Origin: Pseudochelatococcus sp047501465
Lineage (GTDB): Bacteria > Pseudomonadota > Alphaproteobacteria > Rhizobiales > Beijerinckiaceae
Assembly: GCF_047501465.1 (NCBI RefSeq)
Contig: NZ_JAZDRL010000002.1
Location: 992,001-1,056,000 of the forward strand
Reading direction: 5' to 3'
DNA length: 64,000 nucleotides
The first letter of the stretch is position 1. Each line of letters starts with the position of its first letter. Of this stretch, positions 1 through 8,558 are shown piece by piece. A program made the translations under genes and the position numbers. Below the pieces are notes generated by a model. The model did not search any database. It was not told the DNA's origin and saw nothing but the letters and a program-made list of their open reading frames with translations.

Positions 1-2
1 TG

Positions 3-422
3 CTGCCAAGTGTGGATGTATACCAAGTGCTGCGTGAACGGCGGCAGCAGGATGGCCGCAAGAACATTGCGACTATTATGGCAGAGCTATTCCCGAAGCG
101 TCTCGCCGCTTATCTGGCTGATATCTTTGAGGCGGATGGCAATATTGGCGACATGAGTGACAAAAGGCTTATGGCGCTCGCCGATGCTATCAAGAACTGG
201 ACATTGAATCCGATTGGCTCGGAAGGATACCGCACTGCTGAAGTGACGCTGGGTGGTGTCGATACAGCAGGCCTCAATTCGCGAACGATGCAGGCAGCGG
301 CAGTGCCAGGGCTTTATTTCATTGGCGAAGTTGTTGATGTTACGGGATGGCTGGGCGGTTACAATTTTCAGTGGGCGTGGTCATCCGGCTGGGCGGCCGG
401 ACAGGCGATTGCGGAAAGCTAA
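3..422 (+). CDS. BaiN/HI0933-like FAD-dependent oxidoreductase, 3' part
   Basis: This is the C-terminal part of a flavoprotein of the HI0933/YhiN/BaiN family; the gene enters from outside the window and the frame is open from the first bases. The visible end carries the family's conserved tail: GYRTAEVTLGGVDT, then a dinucleotide-binding return motif VPGLYFIGEVVDVTG and GYNFQWAWSSG. Members bind FAD and are predicted NAD(P)H-dependent oxidoreductases of unclear substrate. The stop codon overlaps the convergent photolyase stop by a few bases. The family call is firm; the reaction is not known from sequence. Confidence 0.85.
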   Translation: MPSVDVYQVLRERRQQDGRKNIATIMAELFPKRLAAYLADIFEADGNIGDMSDKRLMALADAIKNWTLNPIGSEGYRTAEVTLGGVDTAGLNSRTMQAAAVPGLYFIGEVVDVTGWLGGYNFQWAWSSGWAAGQAIAES

Positions 423-1852
423 CGGATTTCCTGCCAAGCCTCCAAGGCACGATTTCGGGCGAAGGTGTGATCGACAATCGGGTGAGGCCATGTTTTGCCG
501 AGGGTAACGCCTGCGTGCCTCAGCACCTGCGCTGATGCCTCCCATGGGCTGTGGATGTGCTTATCGGGCATGTTTGCGAGTTCTGGCAACCATTGGCGTA
601 GATAGTGACCTAAGGGGTCAAATTTGCGGCTTTGCAGTACCGGGTTGAAGATGCGGAAATAGGGGGCAGCATCTGCGCCCGATCCCGCAACCCACTGCCA
701 GCTGGCGGGGTTACTGGCCGGGTCGGCATCGACGAGAGTGTCGTTGAACCACGCCTCACCGGCTCGCCAGTCGATCAGCAAATGCTTTGTCAGGAACGAG
801 GCAACGATCATTCGCACGCGGTTATGCATCCAGCCCGTGTGCCAGAGCTCGCGCATCCCCGCATCAACAATTGGATAACCAGTCTGACCACGCTGCCAGG
901 CACGCAGACCGGCTGGGTCATCATGCCAGGGGAAGGTGTTGAAGGCGGGATTGTAATTGGTCTTTACGAGGTCAGGATAGTGGAAGAGCAGATGGTAGCA
1001 GAATTCTCTCCAGATGATCTCATTGCGGAATGTTGCACTGTCATTGTCTGGCTTGGCCTGTGCCAGGGCATCCAGGATTTGGTAAGGCGTGATCTCGCCA
1101 TGCGCGAGATGCGGTGACAGACGCGAGGTGCCTACAATGCCTGGGATGTCGCGGCGCGTGGCGTAGCCGCTTATTGTGCTCTCCAGAAAATCATCAAGCG
1201 CTTTCTGCGCGCCCGCTTCACCGGGGGTCCAGTTGTCACGCAATCCGCCTGCCCAATCTGGAGTTTGCGGCAGCGGGATAAGCGTATCGAGCGGTACTGA
1301 AGCGATATCGCCAATGCATGGTTTTAACGAGGCGGGAGCATCGACTGGTGACCGTGGCTCAGGTCCGCGCATCAGTGCGTTGCGGAATGGCGTATAAACC
1401 TTATACGCGCCCCCTGCGCCGGTCTTCATCAGCGATGGCTCGTGGAGCAAATGCCCCTCGAAGCTTTTCGCCAATATGCCACGTGCGCGCAATGTTGCTT
1501 TGAGGTGGCTATCCGCTGCAATGGCATCGGGGCTGTAGCGGCGGTTCCAGAATACACCACATGTGCCGTGTGCAATCAGTTCTTCCGCGATTGCGGCACC
1601 ATCGCCCGCCCTCAGTATGAGCGGTATGCCTTGGCGTGCGAGGTCTTCTGCAAGACGTTTGAGCGAATAATGCCGCCACCAGAGTGATGCACCGCCCCGT
1701 TTTGCTTCAGCAGCATCGTGGATATAGACAGCCAAAATCGGCCCGCCTGCCGCTGCGGCGGCAGCGAGTGCGCGATTGTCGGAAAGGCGCAGGTCGCTGC
1801 GAAACAGCACTAGCGCGGGTAATTCGTTATCTGGATGCTTCATGAGGCTCAT
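419..1852 (-). CDS. phrB: Deoxyribodipyrimidine (CPD) photolyase
   Basis: A 477-residue cryptochrome/photolyase family protein that repairs UV-induced cyclobutane pyrimidine dimers using blue light and FADH-. The N-terminal Rossmann-like antenna domain begins with LVLFRSDLRLSDNRAL. The C-terminal FAD domain shows TSRLSPHLAHGEI, the region WREFCYHLLFHYP, and the class I signature around GMRELWHTGWMHNR and NPASWQWVAGSGADAAPYF. Length matches bacterial class I enzymes (about 470). Two in-frame ATGs lie close together (residues 1 and 4), so the exact start is uncertain. It is monocistronic, convergent with the flavoprotein gene and divergent from the GST gene. Confidence 0.93.
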   Translation of the reverse strand: MSLMKHPDNELPALVLFRSDLRLSDNRALAAAAAAGGPILAVYIHDAAEAKRGGASLWWRHYSLKRLAEDLARQGIPLILRAGDGAAIAEELIAHGTCGVFWNRRYSPDAIAADSHLKATLRARGILAKSFEGHLLHEPSLMKTGAGGAYKVYTPFRNALMRGPEPRSPVDAPASLKPCIGDIASVPLDTLIPLPQTPDWAGGLRDNWTPGEAGAQKALDDFLESTISGYATRRDIPGIVGTSRLSPHLAHGEITPYQILDALAQAKPDNDSATFRNEIIWREFCYHLLFHYPDLVKTNYNPAFNTFPWHDDPAGLRAWQRGQTGYPIVDAGMRELWHTGWMHNRVRMIVASFLTKHLLIDWRAGEAWFNDTLVDADPASNPASWQWVAGSGADAAPYFRIFNPVLQSRKFDPLGHYLRQWLPELANMPDKHIHSPWEASAQVLRHAGVTLGKTWPHPIVDHTFARNRALEAWQEIR

Positions 1853-2078
1853 ACATTACGTTGCTGAGTGCCTATCATGCGAACCGTACCAGCGCTATGG
1901 GCGCGCAGAGGGAGACTTCGACCAATACACATCATGATAATAAATATGTATCAGCTATTATCTCATCAAAATATTCAGGGCAGCGGTTGTTCTTGCGGCT
2001 GCTCTGACTGATAAAATATATAGCTAAGGCAACCATGCGCCCATGCTCTGCATTGAGTGGAGGAAAGGAAATCTGGCG

Positions 2079-3056
2079 ATGCTCGTTGACGGTAAATGGA
2101 CGACCGATTGGCAGCCCGTACAGGCAACTGACAATAAGGGTGGTTTCGTAAGGCAGATTTCTGGTTTCAGAAACTGGGTAACGCCAGATGGCAGCGCGGG
2201 CCCTACAGGTGATGCAGGGTTTAAGGCCGAAAGCGGTCGCTATCATCTTTATGTCGCGCTGGTTTGCCCATGGGCCTCTCGCACACTTATGGCGCGCAAG
2301 CTGAAAGGTCTGGATGAAGTTGTCTCTGTCAGTATCGTTGAGCCTGCATTGACTGAGCAGGGGTGGCGTTTCGGGAGTTATCCGGGTGCTGATCGCGATA
2401 CGCTTAACAGTGCAACCTATATGCATGAGATTTATACGCTGGCTGATCCGCATTATACGGGGCGTGCGACCGTACCTGTGCTGTGGGATAAGCAACGCAA
2501 GACAATCGTAAACAATGAATCCGCTGATATCTTGCGCATGTTTAACGCAGGTTTTGGCGCGTTGGCGAGTGGTCAGTTTGATCTCTATCCTGCTGATCTG
2601 CAGGATGACATCGATGCATTGAATGATGCGATCTATACGAAGCTCAACAACGGGGTCTATCGGGCTGGCTTTGCGACCACGCAAGAAGCTTACGAAGAAG
2701 CCTTTGCGGACGTATTTGACATGCTTGATGCGCTGGAAAGCCGCCTTGCCGAAAAAGGGCCATATCTATTCGGGGCGCGACTGACTGAAGCCGATGTCAG
2801 GCTATTTGTTACCCTTGTGCGCTTTGATGCAGCTTATCATGGGCTATTTAAATGCAATTTGCGCCCTCTTGCTGATTATCCGTTATTAAGCGCCTATCTT
2901 CTGCGCCTGCTTGCCATGCCAGGTGTGCGGGAAACAGTGAGCATTGATCATATCAAGCAGGGGTACTACTCAATCAAAACTCTCAATCCGAATGGCATTG
3001 TGCCCGTGGGGCCGGAGCTGCCGGGCATTCAGGAGGTGGCTTTAGCTGATACATGA
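2079..3056 (+). CDS. Glutathionyl-hydroquinone reductase / omega-type glutathione S-transferase
   Basis: A 325-residue protein of the YqjG/PcpF/ECM4 group, which reduces glutathionyl-hydroquinones by a cysteine mechanism. The redox motif CPWASR places the catalytic Cys at about residue 63, in the thioredoxin-like N-terminal domain. PVLWDKQRKTIVNNESADILR is the typical glutathione-binding continuation, followed by an all-helical C-terminal GST domain. The start is set at the ATG preceded by GGAGGAAAGG 8-10 bases upstream; an upstream in-frame ATG at 2043 would include that ribosome site in the coding sequence and is less likely. The gene stands alone, followed by the lpiA relic. Confidence 0.9.
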   Translation: MLVDGKWTTDWQPVQATDNKGGFVRQISGFRNWVTPDGSAGPTGDAGFKAESGRYHLYVALVCPWASRTLMARKLKGLDEVVSVSIVEPALTEQGWRFGSYPGADRDTLNSATYMHEIYTLADPHYTGRATVPVLWDKQRKTIVNNESADILRMFNAGFGALASGQFDLYPADLQDDIDALNDAIYTKLNNGVYRAGFATTQEAYEEAFADVFDMLDALESRLAEKGPYLFGARLTEADVRLFVTLVRFDAAYHGLFKCNLRPLADYPLLSAYLLRLLAMPGVRETVSIDHIKQGYYSIKTLNPNGIVPVGPELPGIQEVALADT

Positions 3057-3069
3057 GCCTCTGCTCAGC

Positions 3070-3405
3070 TTGCCTGCGATAGCTGGAATTCAACGCATTT
3101 TCGTTATGCTGGAAGCCACTAAGCGTGGCTATAGCTGGTTTAAGCTGGTTATGGCGCCGCTGTCTGGCTTCTCCTGTCATCGACTTGCGCCGGATTGGCA
3201 CAAGTTTGTCGCTTTCGCTGCGTGCCATAGCGAACATTTCTATGGTTTTCATGGGCTGCGTGCCTATAAGGAAAAATATAATCCAGTCTGGGTTTCGCCC
3301 CATCTCGCTAACCCGGGCGGTCTTGTGTTGCCATAGATTTGATCGCTGCGACGACCCTTGTGTCCACACGACCGGCTCGTCTTACCAGTACAGAGAATAA
3401 TGAAT
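3070..3405 (+). pseudogene. lpiA: Relic of lpiA/mprF (lysyl-phosphatidylglycerol synthase), C-terminal fragment
   Basis: Only the last roughly 100 codons of a phosphatidylglycerol lysyltransferase survive. The stretch KRGYSWFKLVMAPLSG, then SEHFYGFHGLRAYKEKY, NPVW and PGGLVLP matches the conserved end of the LpiA/MprF synthase domain in order and spacing. A frameshift just after LVLP (near 3334) creates a stop; the family tail resumes in the next frame as IDLIAATTLVS and ends at about 3402. No ATG, transmembrane flippase domain or catalytic core remains upstream, because the GST gene ends at 3056. LpiA normally adds lysine to phosphatidylglycerol and is encoded directly upstream of acvB, exactly as the relic lies here. 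Confidence 0.8.
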
Positions 3406-3419
3406 AAGGATTGCAGGAA

Positions 3420-4513
3420 ATGAAAACGGGGCTGGTGTTCCGGATTGTAGCAGGGGTGGTGGCGATTGGTGCGCTGGGGATAGGCACATTTTTGTTCGGC
3501 AACATAATCTTGACCTTCCTCATTGGGCCCAAGGTGACGTTGATGCAAATGGACACCGAGATTTTCGGCAAGGTCGAAGTCTCACGGGCAGCAGTGCCGG
3601 TGCGCGGTATCTCCATCGTCATGATGGATGCAGACAATGCGGAAGCGCAGGTTGATGACATAAAAGCGCTTGCACGTGCGGGTATCATCACGATCGCGCT
3701 TGATATGGATCGCGTGCGTGCGCAATTGGCTGCAAGTCCAGCTTCGACAGAATGTCACTACGTTTCTGATGACCTTAAGGATCTGGCTCGTGAGGTAGAG
3801 AATGGCCTGCAGCTGAAGCGCTATTTTTATCCGATTGTAATTGGCCGGGGTGAAAGCGCAGCGTTTGCTTATGCGGTGGTTGCGCAGGCGCCGGTTAATA
3901 CGCTGGGCGGTGCGATCAGTGTGGATTTCCAGCCGGTACTGCGGACGGATCGTACATATTGCTTCGACACACCACAGGTATCAACCGGGGAAGGACTGTT
4001 CGCGCTCTCAATTCCAACTGAGGCGCTGTCGGATCCGTGGCGTGTCATCGCTCCTGAAAGCGAAATGGCGCGCATAACCACGTTCCAGTCGGCGCTTGAT
4101 GAAGCCCAGTTCGTGAGCGCAGAGAGCGATGATGCAGTTCGTTCGGCGATAATCGAGGGAGCCGTTAAAATGGGCGGCGGCGGTGATCATGGCGTGTCCG
4201 ATCTGCCGGTTGCTGTCATTGAACCTAAGGAGGCAGTGTAGGCATTGGCGCTTATTGTTTTCGGGTGATGGTGGCTGACGCGATATCGACAGATCAATCG
4301 GTGAATGGCTTTTACAGTGAGGTGTCGCGGTGCTGGGGGCTTTTTGCGCTGCAGCCAGATCGCACACAGTGCATTTATGGCAAGAGAGTTGCCGAAAAAA
4401 GATACCCAGCATCTCAGTTAGGGCAAGCTCAACGGGTGCCGCTTGAGAGAGGGCATTATTTTGATGGCGATTACACACGTATTGCAGCAGTGGGTAGACA
4501 AATCCGCAATCAA
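3420..4513 (+). pseudogene. acvB: Decayed acvB/virJ (lysyl-phosphatidylglycerol hydrolase)
   Basis: An open stretch of 273 codons (3420-4241; start ATG with AAGGA nine bases upstream) corresponds to the N-terminal half of AcvB: a membrane anchor (about residues 5-35) and a VirJ-like domain containing GRGESAAFAYAVVAQAP and NTLGGAISVDF. It stops at a TAG. The second, catalytic VirJ domain is broken: its opening SGDGG(W)RDIDRSIGEW appears in another frame from 4261, with TGA replacing the Trp codon at 4276. A further stop follows. The segment carrying the nucleophile motif (GYSFGAD in the family) is missing, and the domain end reappears in a third frame as CIYGKR...LERGHYFDGDYTRIA (about 4366-4480). 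So it has a frameshift, stops and an internal deletion. The N-terminal fragment may still be translated, but it lacks the hydrolase centre. Confidence 0.82.
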
Positions 4514-4671
4514 GACAAATGCAAATCTCTGTCGTTATTTTTCTCTAAGTTATTTGTTTATGCACCAAGTCCAAAAACGATGTTCGCTTTTAATAGCATG
4601 TGATTGAATCGCCGCGGAGGGTGCCTCTGACAGTGCATGATGCTATACCTTGTGTAGGGAGATAGTACGCC

Positions 4672-5541
4672 ATGTCATGGATAAGCCCGCATGCGACATC
4701 ACTTGAAGTCGTTTCCGCTGTTCGCTGTTTCGGCGGCACACAATATATTTATCGACATCAATCACTGGCAACCGGCACTGCGATGCGCTTTGCGGCTTTC
4801 GTGCCGCCACAGGCCGAGCATGAGGCCGCACCCGTTGTGTGGTTCCTTTCCGGATTAACGTGCACTGAAGAAAATTTCACAGTCAAAGCCGGCGCTCAGC
4901 GCGTAGCGGCTGAGTTGGGGCTTGTCTTGATTGCCCCTGATACCAGCCCGCGCGGTGAAGGTGTGCCGGACGATCCTGAAGGCGCATATGATTGCGGTCT
5001 TGGGGCGGGGTTTTATGTTGATGCAACTGAAGCGCCCTGGAATACGCATTATCAGATGTCGACCTATATCGTTGAAGAATTGCCTGCGCTGATTGCGGGG
5101 CGGCTGCCGGTTGATGTCAGTCGGCAAGGTATTGCTGGACATTCTATGGGTGGGCATGGTGCGCTGACAATGGCACTTAAGAACCCTGATCGATACCAGT
5201 CAGTATCCGCATTTGCACCCATCGTTTCGCCCATGAACTGTCCATGGGGTGAGAAGGCGCTGAGGAATTATCTGGGGCAGGACCGCGCCCGCTGGCGGGC
5301 CTATGACGCCTGCGCGCTGATCGAGGATGGTGCGCGCGTGCCGGATATTCTCGTCGATCAGGGGCTTGCCGATAATTTTCTGGATGTGCAACTGAAGCCG
5401 CACCTGCTGGAGCAGGCCTGCGCGAGCGCACAGCAAAAGCTGACTTTGCGTCGCCATGATGGTTATGATCACTCCTACTTTTTCATCGCCACCTTTATCG
5501 AAGATCATTTGCGCTGGCATGCCGCGCGTTTGATGGGTTGA
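4672..5541 (+). CDS. fghA: S-formylglutathione hydrolase
   Basis: A 289-residue esterase-D-family serine hydrolase that cleaves S-formylglutathione to glutathione and formate, the second step of glutathione-dependent formaldehyde oxidation. The nucleophile elbow GHSMGG puts Ser at about residue 158. The N-terminal signature VVWFLSGLTCTEENF and oxyanion region are present, and the catalytic Asp and His fit VDQGLADNF and HDGYDHSYFF. It precedes the class III alcohol dehydrogenase by 36 bases on the same strand, so the two probably form a two-gene detoxification operon. Confidence 0.96.
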   Translation: MSWISPHATSLEVVSAVRCFGGTQYIYRHQSLATGTAMRFAAFVPPQAEHEAAPVVWFLSGLTCTEENFTVKAGAQRVAAELGLVLIAPDTSPRGEGVPDDPEGAYDCGLGAGFYVDATEAPWNTHYQMSTYIVEELPALIAGRLPVDVSRQGIAGHSMGGHGALTMALKNPDRYQSVSAFAPIVSPMNCPWGEKALRNYLGQDRARWRAYDACALIEDGARVPDILVDQGLADNFLDVQLKPHLLEQACASAQQKLTLRRHDGYDHSYFFIATFIEDHLRWHAARLMG

Positions 5542-5577
5542 GGGTAATCTCACCAGCTATTCAAGGGAACGAGATCA

Positions 5578-6705
5578 ATGAAAACACGTGCCGCTGTTGC
5601 AGTTGCTGCAGGTAAGCCGCTGGAGATCATGGAAGTTGATCTTGAGGGCCCAAGCGTTGGTGAAGTGCTGGTTGAGATCAAGGCGACCGGCATTTGCCAC
5701 ACAGATGAGTTCACGCTCTCAGGTGCTGATCCTGAAGGTTTGTTCCCGGCCATTTTAGGGCACGAGGGAGCGGGTGTTGTCGTGGATGTCGGCCCCGGTG
5801 TTACTACCCTGAAAAAGGGTGATCATGTCATCCCGCTCTATACGCCGGAATGTCGCCAGTGCCCTTCGTGCCTGTCGCGCAAGACGAACCTGTGCACGGC
5901 CATCCGCAGCACGCAGGGGCAGGGGCTGATGCCCGATGGTACATCGCGGTTCTCTATCGGCAAGGATCGGATTTATCACTACATGGGCTGCTCGACCTTC
6001 GCGAACCATACCGTTGTACCGGAGATCGCGCTGGCTAAAGTGAACCCGGAAGCGCCATTCGACAAGATCTGTTACATCGGCTGCGGTGTTACCACGGGCA
6101 TTGGTGCGGTGCTGAATACAGCGCAGGTGGAAGAAGGGGCGACCGCTATCGTGTTTGGCCTTGGTGGCATTGGTCTCAATGTCATTCAAGGTTTGCGGCT
6201 TGCAGGCGCTGATATGATCATCGGTGTTGATCTCAACAACAGCAAAAAGGCCTGGGGCGAGCGCTTCGGCATGACGCACTTTGTCAATCCTGCAGAGGTT
6301 GAGGGGGACATCGTGCCCTATTTGATCAACCTCACCAAGCGTGGTGCTGACCAGATTGGCGGGGCGGATTACACCTTCGATTGTACGGGCAATACCAAGG
6401 TGATGCGTCAGGCGCTGGAGGCGTCGCATCGTGGTTGGGGCGAGTCCATTGTGATCGGTGTTGCCGGTGCAGGGCAGGAAATCTCGACGCGTCCTTTCCA
6501 GCTTGTGACTGGACGTACGTGGAAGGGCACGGCATTCGGCGGTGCGCGTGGGCGTACGGATGTGCCGAAGATCGTGGACTGGTACATGAACGGAAAAATC
6601 GAGATCGATCCGATGATCACCCACATTCTGACCCTTGATGAAATCAACAAGGGGTTTGATCTCATGCGCTCAGGCGAGAGCATCCGCAGCGTGGTTATGT
6701 ACTGA
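5578..6705 (+). CDS. adhC: S-(hydroxymethyl)glutathione dehydrogenase / class III alcohol dehydrogenase
   Basis: A 375-residue zinc MDR dehydrogenase that oxidises S-hydroxymethylglutathione to S-formylglutathione with NAD+ (also S-nitrosoglutathione reductase activity in the family; names frmA, flhA and adhC are used). The catalytic zinc ligand Cys lies in GICHTDEF (about residue 40), with GHEGAG following; the structural zinc loop is CRQCPSCLSRKTNLC. The NAD-binding glycine run is FGLGGIGLNVIQG. Length matches the family. The start follows fghA closely, with GGGAACG as a likely ribosome site. Confidence 0.97.
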   Translation: MKTRAAVAVAAGKPLEIMEVDLEGPSVGEVLVEIKATGICHTDEFTLSGADPEGLFPAILGHEGAGVVVDVGPGVTTLKKGDHVIPLYTPECRQCPSCLSRKTNLCTAIRSTQGQGLMPDGTSRFSIGKDRIYHYMGCSTFANHTVVPEIALAKVNPEAPFDKICYIGCGVTTGIGAVLNTAQVEEGATAIVFGLGGIGLNVIQGLRLAGADMIIGVDLNNSKKAWGERFGMTHFVNPAEVEGDIVPYLINLTKRGADQIGGADYTFDCTGNTKVMRQALEASHRGWGESIVIGVAGAGQEISTRPFQLVTGRTWKGTAFGGARGRTDVPKIVDWYMNGKIEIDPMITHILTLDEINKGFDLMRSGESIRSVVMY

Positions 6706-6721
6706 GCAGACGGGATGACTG

Positions 6722-6774
6722 CAAAAAAAGACGACAGTGCCGATATGGGTTTAAGGCCCGCGCGGCGCTGTCGT
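6722..6774 (-). terminator. Rho-independent terminator of the hydrolase-SDR-aminotransferase operon
   Basis: A 12 bp stem (6731-6742 with 6763-6774, one G-T pair) is followed on the minus strand by C and a run of seven T residues (6723-6729 as A on the plus strand). It lies just beyond the minus-strand hydrolase stop. The same stem could also slow plus-strand transcripts from adhC, but has no T run on that side. Confidence 0.75.
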
Positions 6775-6814
6775 TCAGTTGGGGAAGAGAAGGTGTATAA
6801 AAGTTGGGCGCACC

Positions 6815-7696
6815 TCAATCTGTGCGCATGATTTGTGCCGGGTTGGCGCGTGGGTCTCTGGGCTTCCATTGGCCTAGCTCAACCTGCGCCAGAAACTCGC
6901 TGACTGTGCTATTGAAGAGCGCTGGCTCTTCCAGATTGAGCGTGTGACCAGCCTTTGGGAAAACCGATAGGCCACAGCTCGGAATGGTGCGTTTGAGGAA
7001 GAAGCCGGGCTGCAAGCAGTGATCGTCCTCATCGCCGACAATTACAAGCGTGGGGGCTTGTAATGCAGAGAGCTCTGTTTCCAGATCGTAAAGAGAGGGG
7101 CGGCGCATCTGCACGCCTCTCATGGTGTTGGCCGCGCCAATCGATGAGTGCTGCCCCAGGCGCTCGGCAAACAGTGCCCATCCGCGCGGATCTTTATTCT
7201 GAAACTGAACCCGTGAGGCACCTGAGGCATAGACCGGCGCAAAGTCTTTTGCGCCACGCTCTGCGAAGTTCTTTGCGACCTGTTCTGACACGCCCTTAAA
7301 GTATGCCTCATGTGCCTTTTCAGCGCCGTATCCGGCGCCTGCTGCGACAACTGACTGGATATGATCAGGATGTCGCAACGCTGCGTGCAGGCAAGCGAAG
7401 CCGCCCATTGAGAGACCCACGATGTGAGCCTTTTCAACGCCAAGAGCCTTAATCACATCCACGATATCATCGGCAGCACGCGCCTGTGAGTAGCGCTCCA
7501 CATCCTCCGGAATGTCAGAGGGAGCATAACCGCGCGCTGCAAACGTGATGCAACGATAACGGCGCGAGAAATAATTGAGCTGAGGCTCCCAGCTCCAGTA
7601 ATTCCCGCCGAACTCGTGCACAAACACGATCACCGGTCCGGAGCCTGCCTCTTCGTAGTAAAGTTGCAGGCCATCGCTCGTTGTGACGAAACCCAT
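6815..7696 (-). CDS. Alpha/beta hydrolase
   Basis: A 293-residue alpha/beta-hydrolase-fold protein. The oxyanion HxxGG-like region is VHEFGGNYWSW, the nucleophile elbow is GLSMGG (Ser about residue 97), and the catalytic His lies in GHTLNLEEP near the C terminus, with an acid residue in VGDEDDHCLQPG. This is the layout of ester/lactone or C-C bond hydrolases such as 3-oxoadipate enol-lactonase and haloperoxidase-like enzymes. It is the last gene of a minus-strand operon with an SDR and a PLP aminotransferase. Its substrate is unknown; context suggests small-molecule catabolism. Confidence 0.88.
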   Translation of the reverse strand: MGFVTTSDGLQLYYEEAGSGPVIVFVHEFGGNYWSWEPQLNYFSRRYRCITFAARGYAPSDIPEDVERYSQARAADDIVDVIKALGVEKAHIVGLSMGGFACLHAALRHPDHIQSVVAAGAGYGAEKAHEAYFKGVSEQVAKNFAERGAKDFAPVYASGASRVQFQNKDPRGWALFAERLGQHSSIGAANTMRGVQMRRPSLYDLETELSALQAPTLVIVGDEDDHCLQPGFFLKRTIPSCGLSVFPKAGHTLNLEEPALFNSTVSEFLAQVELGQWKPRDPRANPAQIMRTD

Positions 7697-7725
7697 TGTG
7701 TGTCTCCCGAACCGGTCTTTTTCGT

Positions 7726-8508
7726 TTAAATAACCGAACGGCGTGAGGTAATGCCGCCGTCAACTGTGAAAATCGCACCCGAAGTATAGCCCGAACGGAA
7801 GGATGCGAGGAACACGATCAGATCGGTAATTTCGTGAATATGCGCAGGGCGTTTCAGCGGGTAGCGGTTCTGCAGTTCCGTGTAGCGGCTTTCATCATCA
7901 TGCCATTCCTTGGCGCGCTTCTTGAGCATGTTGTAGATACGGTCCGTATCGACAGGCCCAGGGTTCACGCCGACGATGCGGATGTTATCATCAAGACTGC
8001 AGCCGCCCATCGCACGGGTGAATGCCATCAGGCTGGCGTTGCCGGCGGTGCCTGCGACGTAGTTAGGATCAAAGACCTCGCCACCATTGCCGATATTGTT
8101 GATGATGACGCCGCCGCCCTGCTCCTTCATACGCGGATAGATCGCGCGGGTGAGGTTGATGTAACCGAAAACCTTCAAATCCCAGCCGTCACGCCATTTT
8201 TTCTCGTCGATATCCCATAAGCTACCGCTTGGAATAACGCCCGCGTTATTGATCAGGATATCGACGTTACCTGCAGCCTCCAGCACCTTCTCAATCGCGC
8301 CTTCCGAGGTAAGATCGAGTGCCTGAATGGTGACTTGGACGTCGTGGTTTTTCAGGATGTCATCCCTGATTGCCTCTAGCTTGTCTTTGGAGCGTGCGAC
8401 AAGGTGAACATCGCAACCTTCTTCAGCAAAAGCCTTGCTCAAGCCCGCACCGATGCCTTGTGACGCGCCTGTAATCAATACCTTTTTGCCGTTGAGAGCC
8501 AGATCCAT
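7726..8508 (-). CDS. SDR-family oxidoreductase lacking the usual catalytic lysine
   Basis: A 260-residue short-chain dehydrogenase/reductase. The N-terminal cofactor motif is LITGASQGIG (about residues 11-20), then NNAG (about 87-90) and a C-terminal family ending GAIFTVDGG. The expected active-site YxxxK is replaced: the region reads YVAGTAGNASLMAF, with Tyr but no Lys four residues on. A good ribosome site (GGAGGG) precedes the ATG. It is co-transcribed between the aminotransferase and the hydrolase. NAD(P)-dependent redox of a hydroxy or keto group is expected from the family; the altered active site makes this less certain. Confidence 0.88.
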   Translation of the reverse strand: MDLALNGKKVLITGASQGIGAGLSKAFAEEGCDVHLVARSKDKLEAIRDDILKNHDVQVTIQALDLTSEGAIEKVLEAAGNVDILINNAGVIPSGSLWDIDEKKWRDGWDLKVFGYINLTRAIYPRMKEQGGGVIINNIGNGGEVFDPNYVAGTAGNASLMAFTRAMGGCSLDDNIRIVGVNPGPVDTDRIYNMLKKRAKEWHDDESRYTELQNRYPLKRPAHIHEITDLIVFLASFRSGYTSGAIFTVDGGITSRRSVI

Positions 8509-8558
8509 AGTATCCCTCCTGAGATATTCGATATTGTGTTTTGCTTTTCAGGCGCAGC

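Noticed and set aside
1932..2684. A 250-codon open frame on the minus strand
   Set aside because: It lies opposite the clearly conserved GST gene, has no family motif and no ribosome site.
4265..4603. A separate 112-codon gene downstream of acvB
   Set aside because: Its middle matches the end of the AcvB C-terminal domain, and the preceding domain motif lies in another frame, so it is part of the acvB pseudogene.
5755..6624. A 289-codon open frame on the minus strand
   Set aside because: It is antisense to the class III alcohol dehydrogenase gene and its residues show no domain; it follows from codon bias of the real gene.
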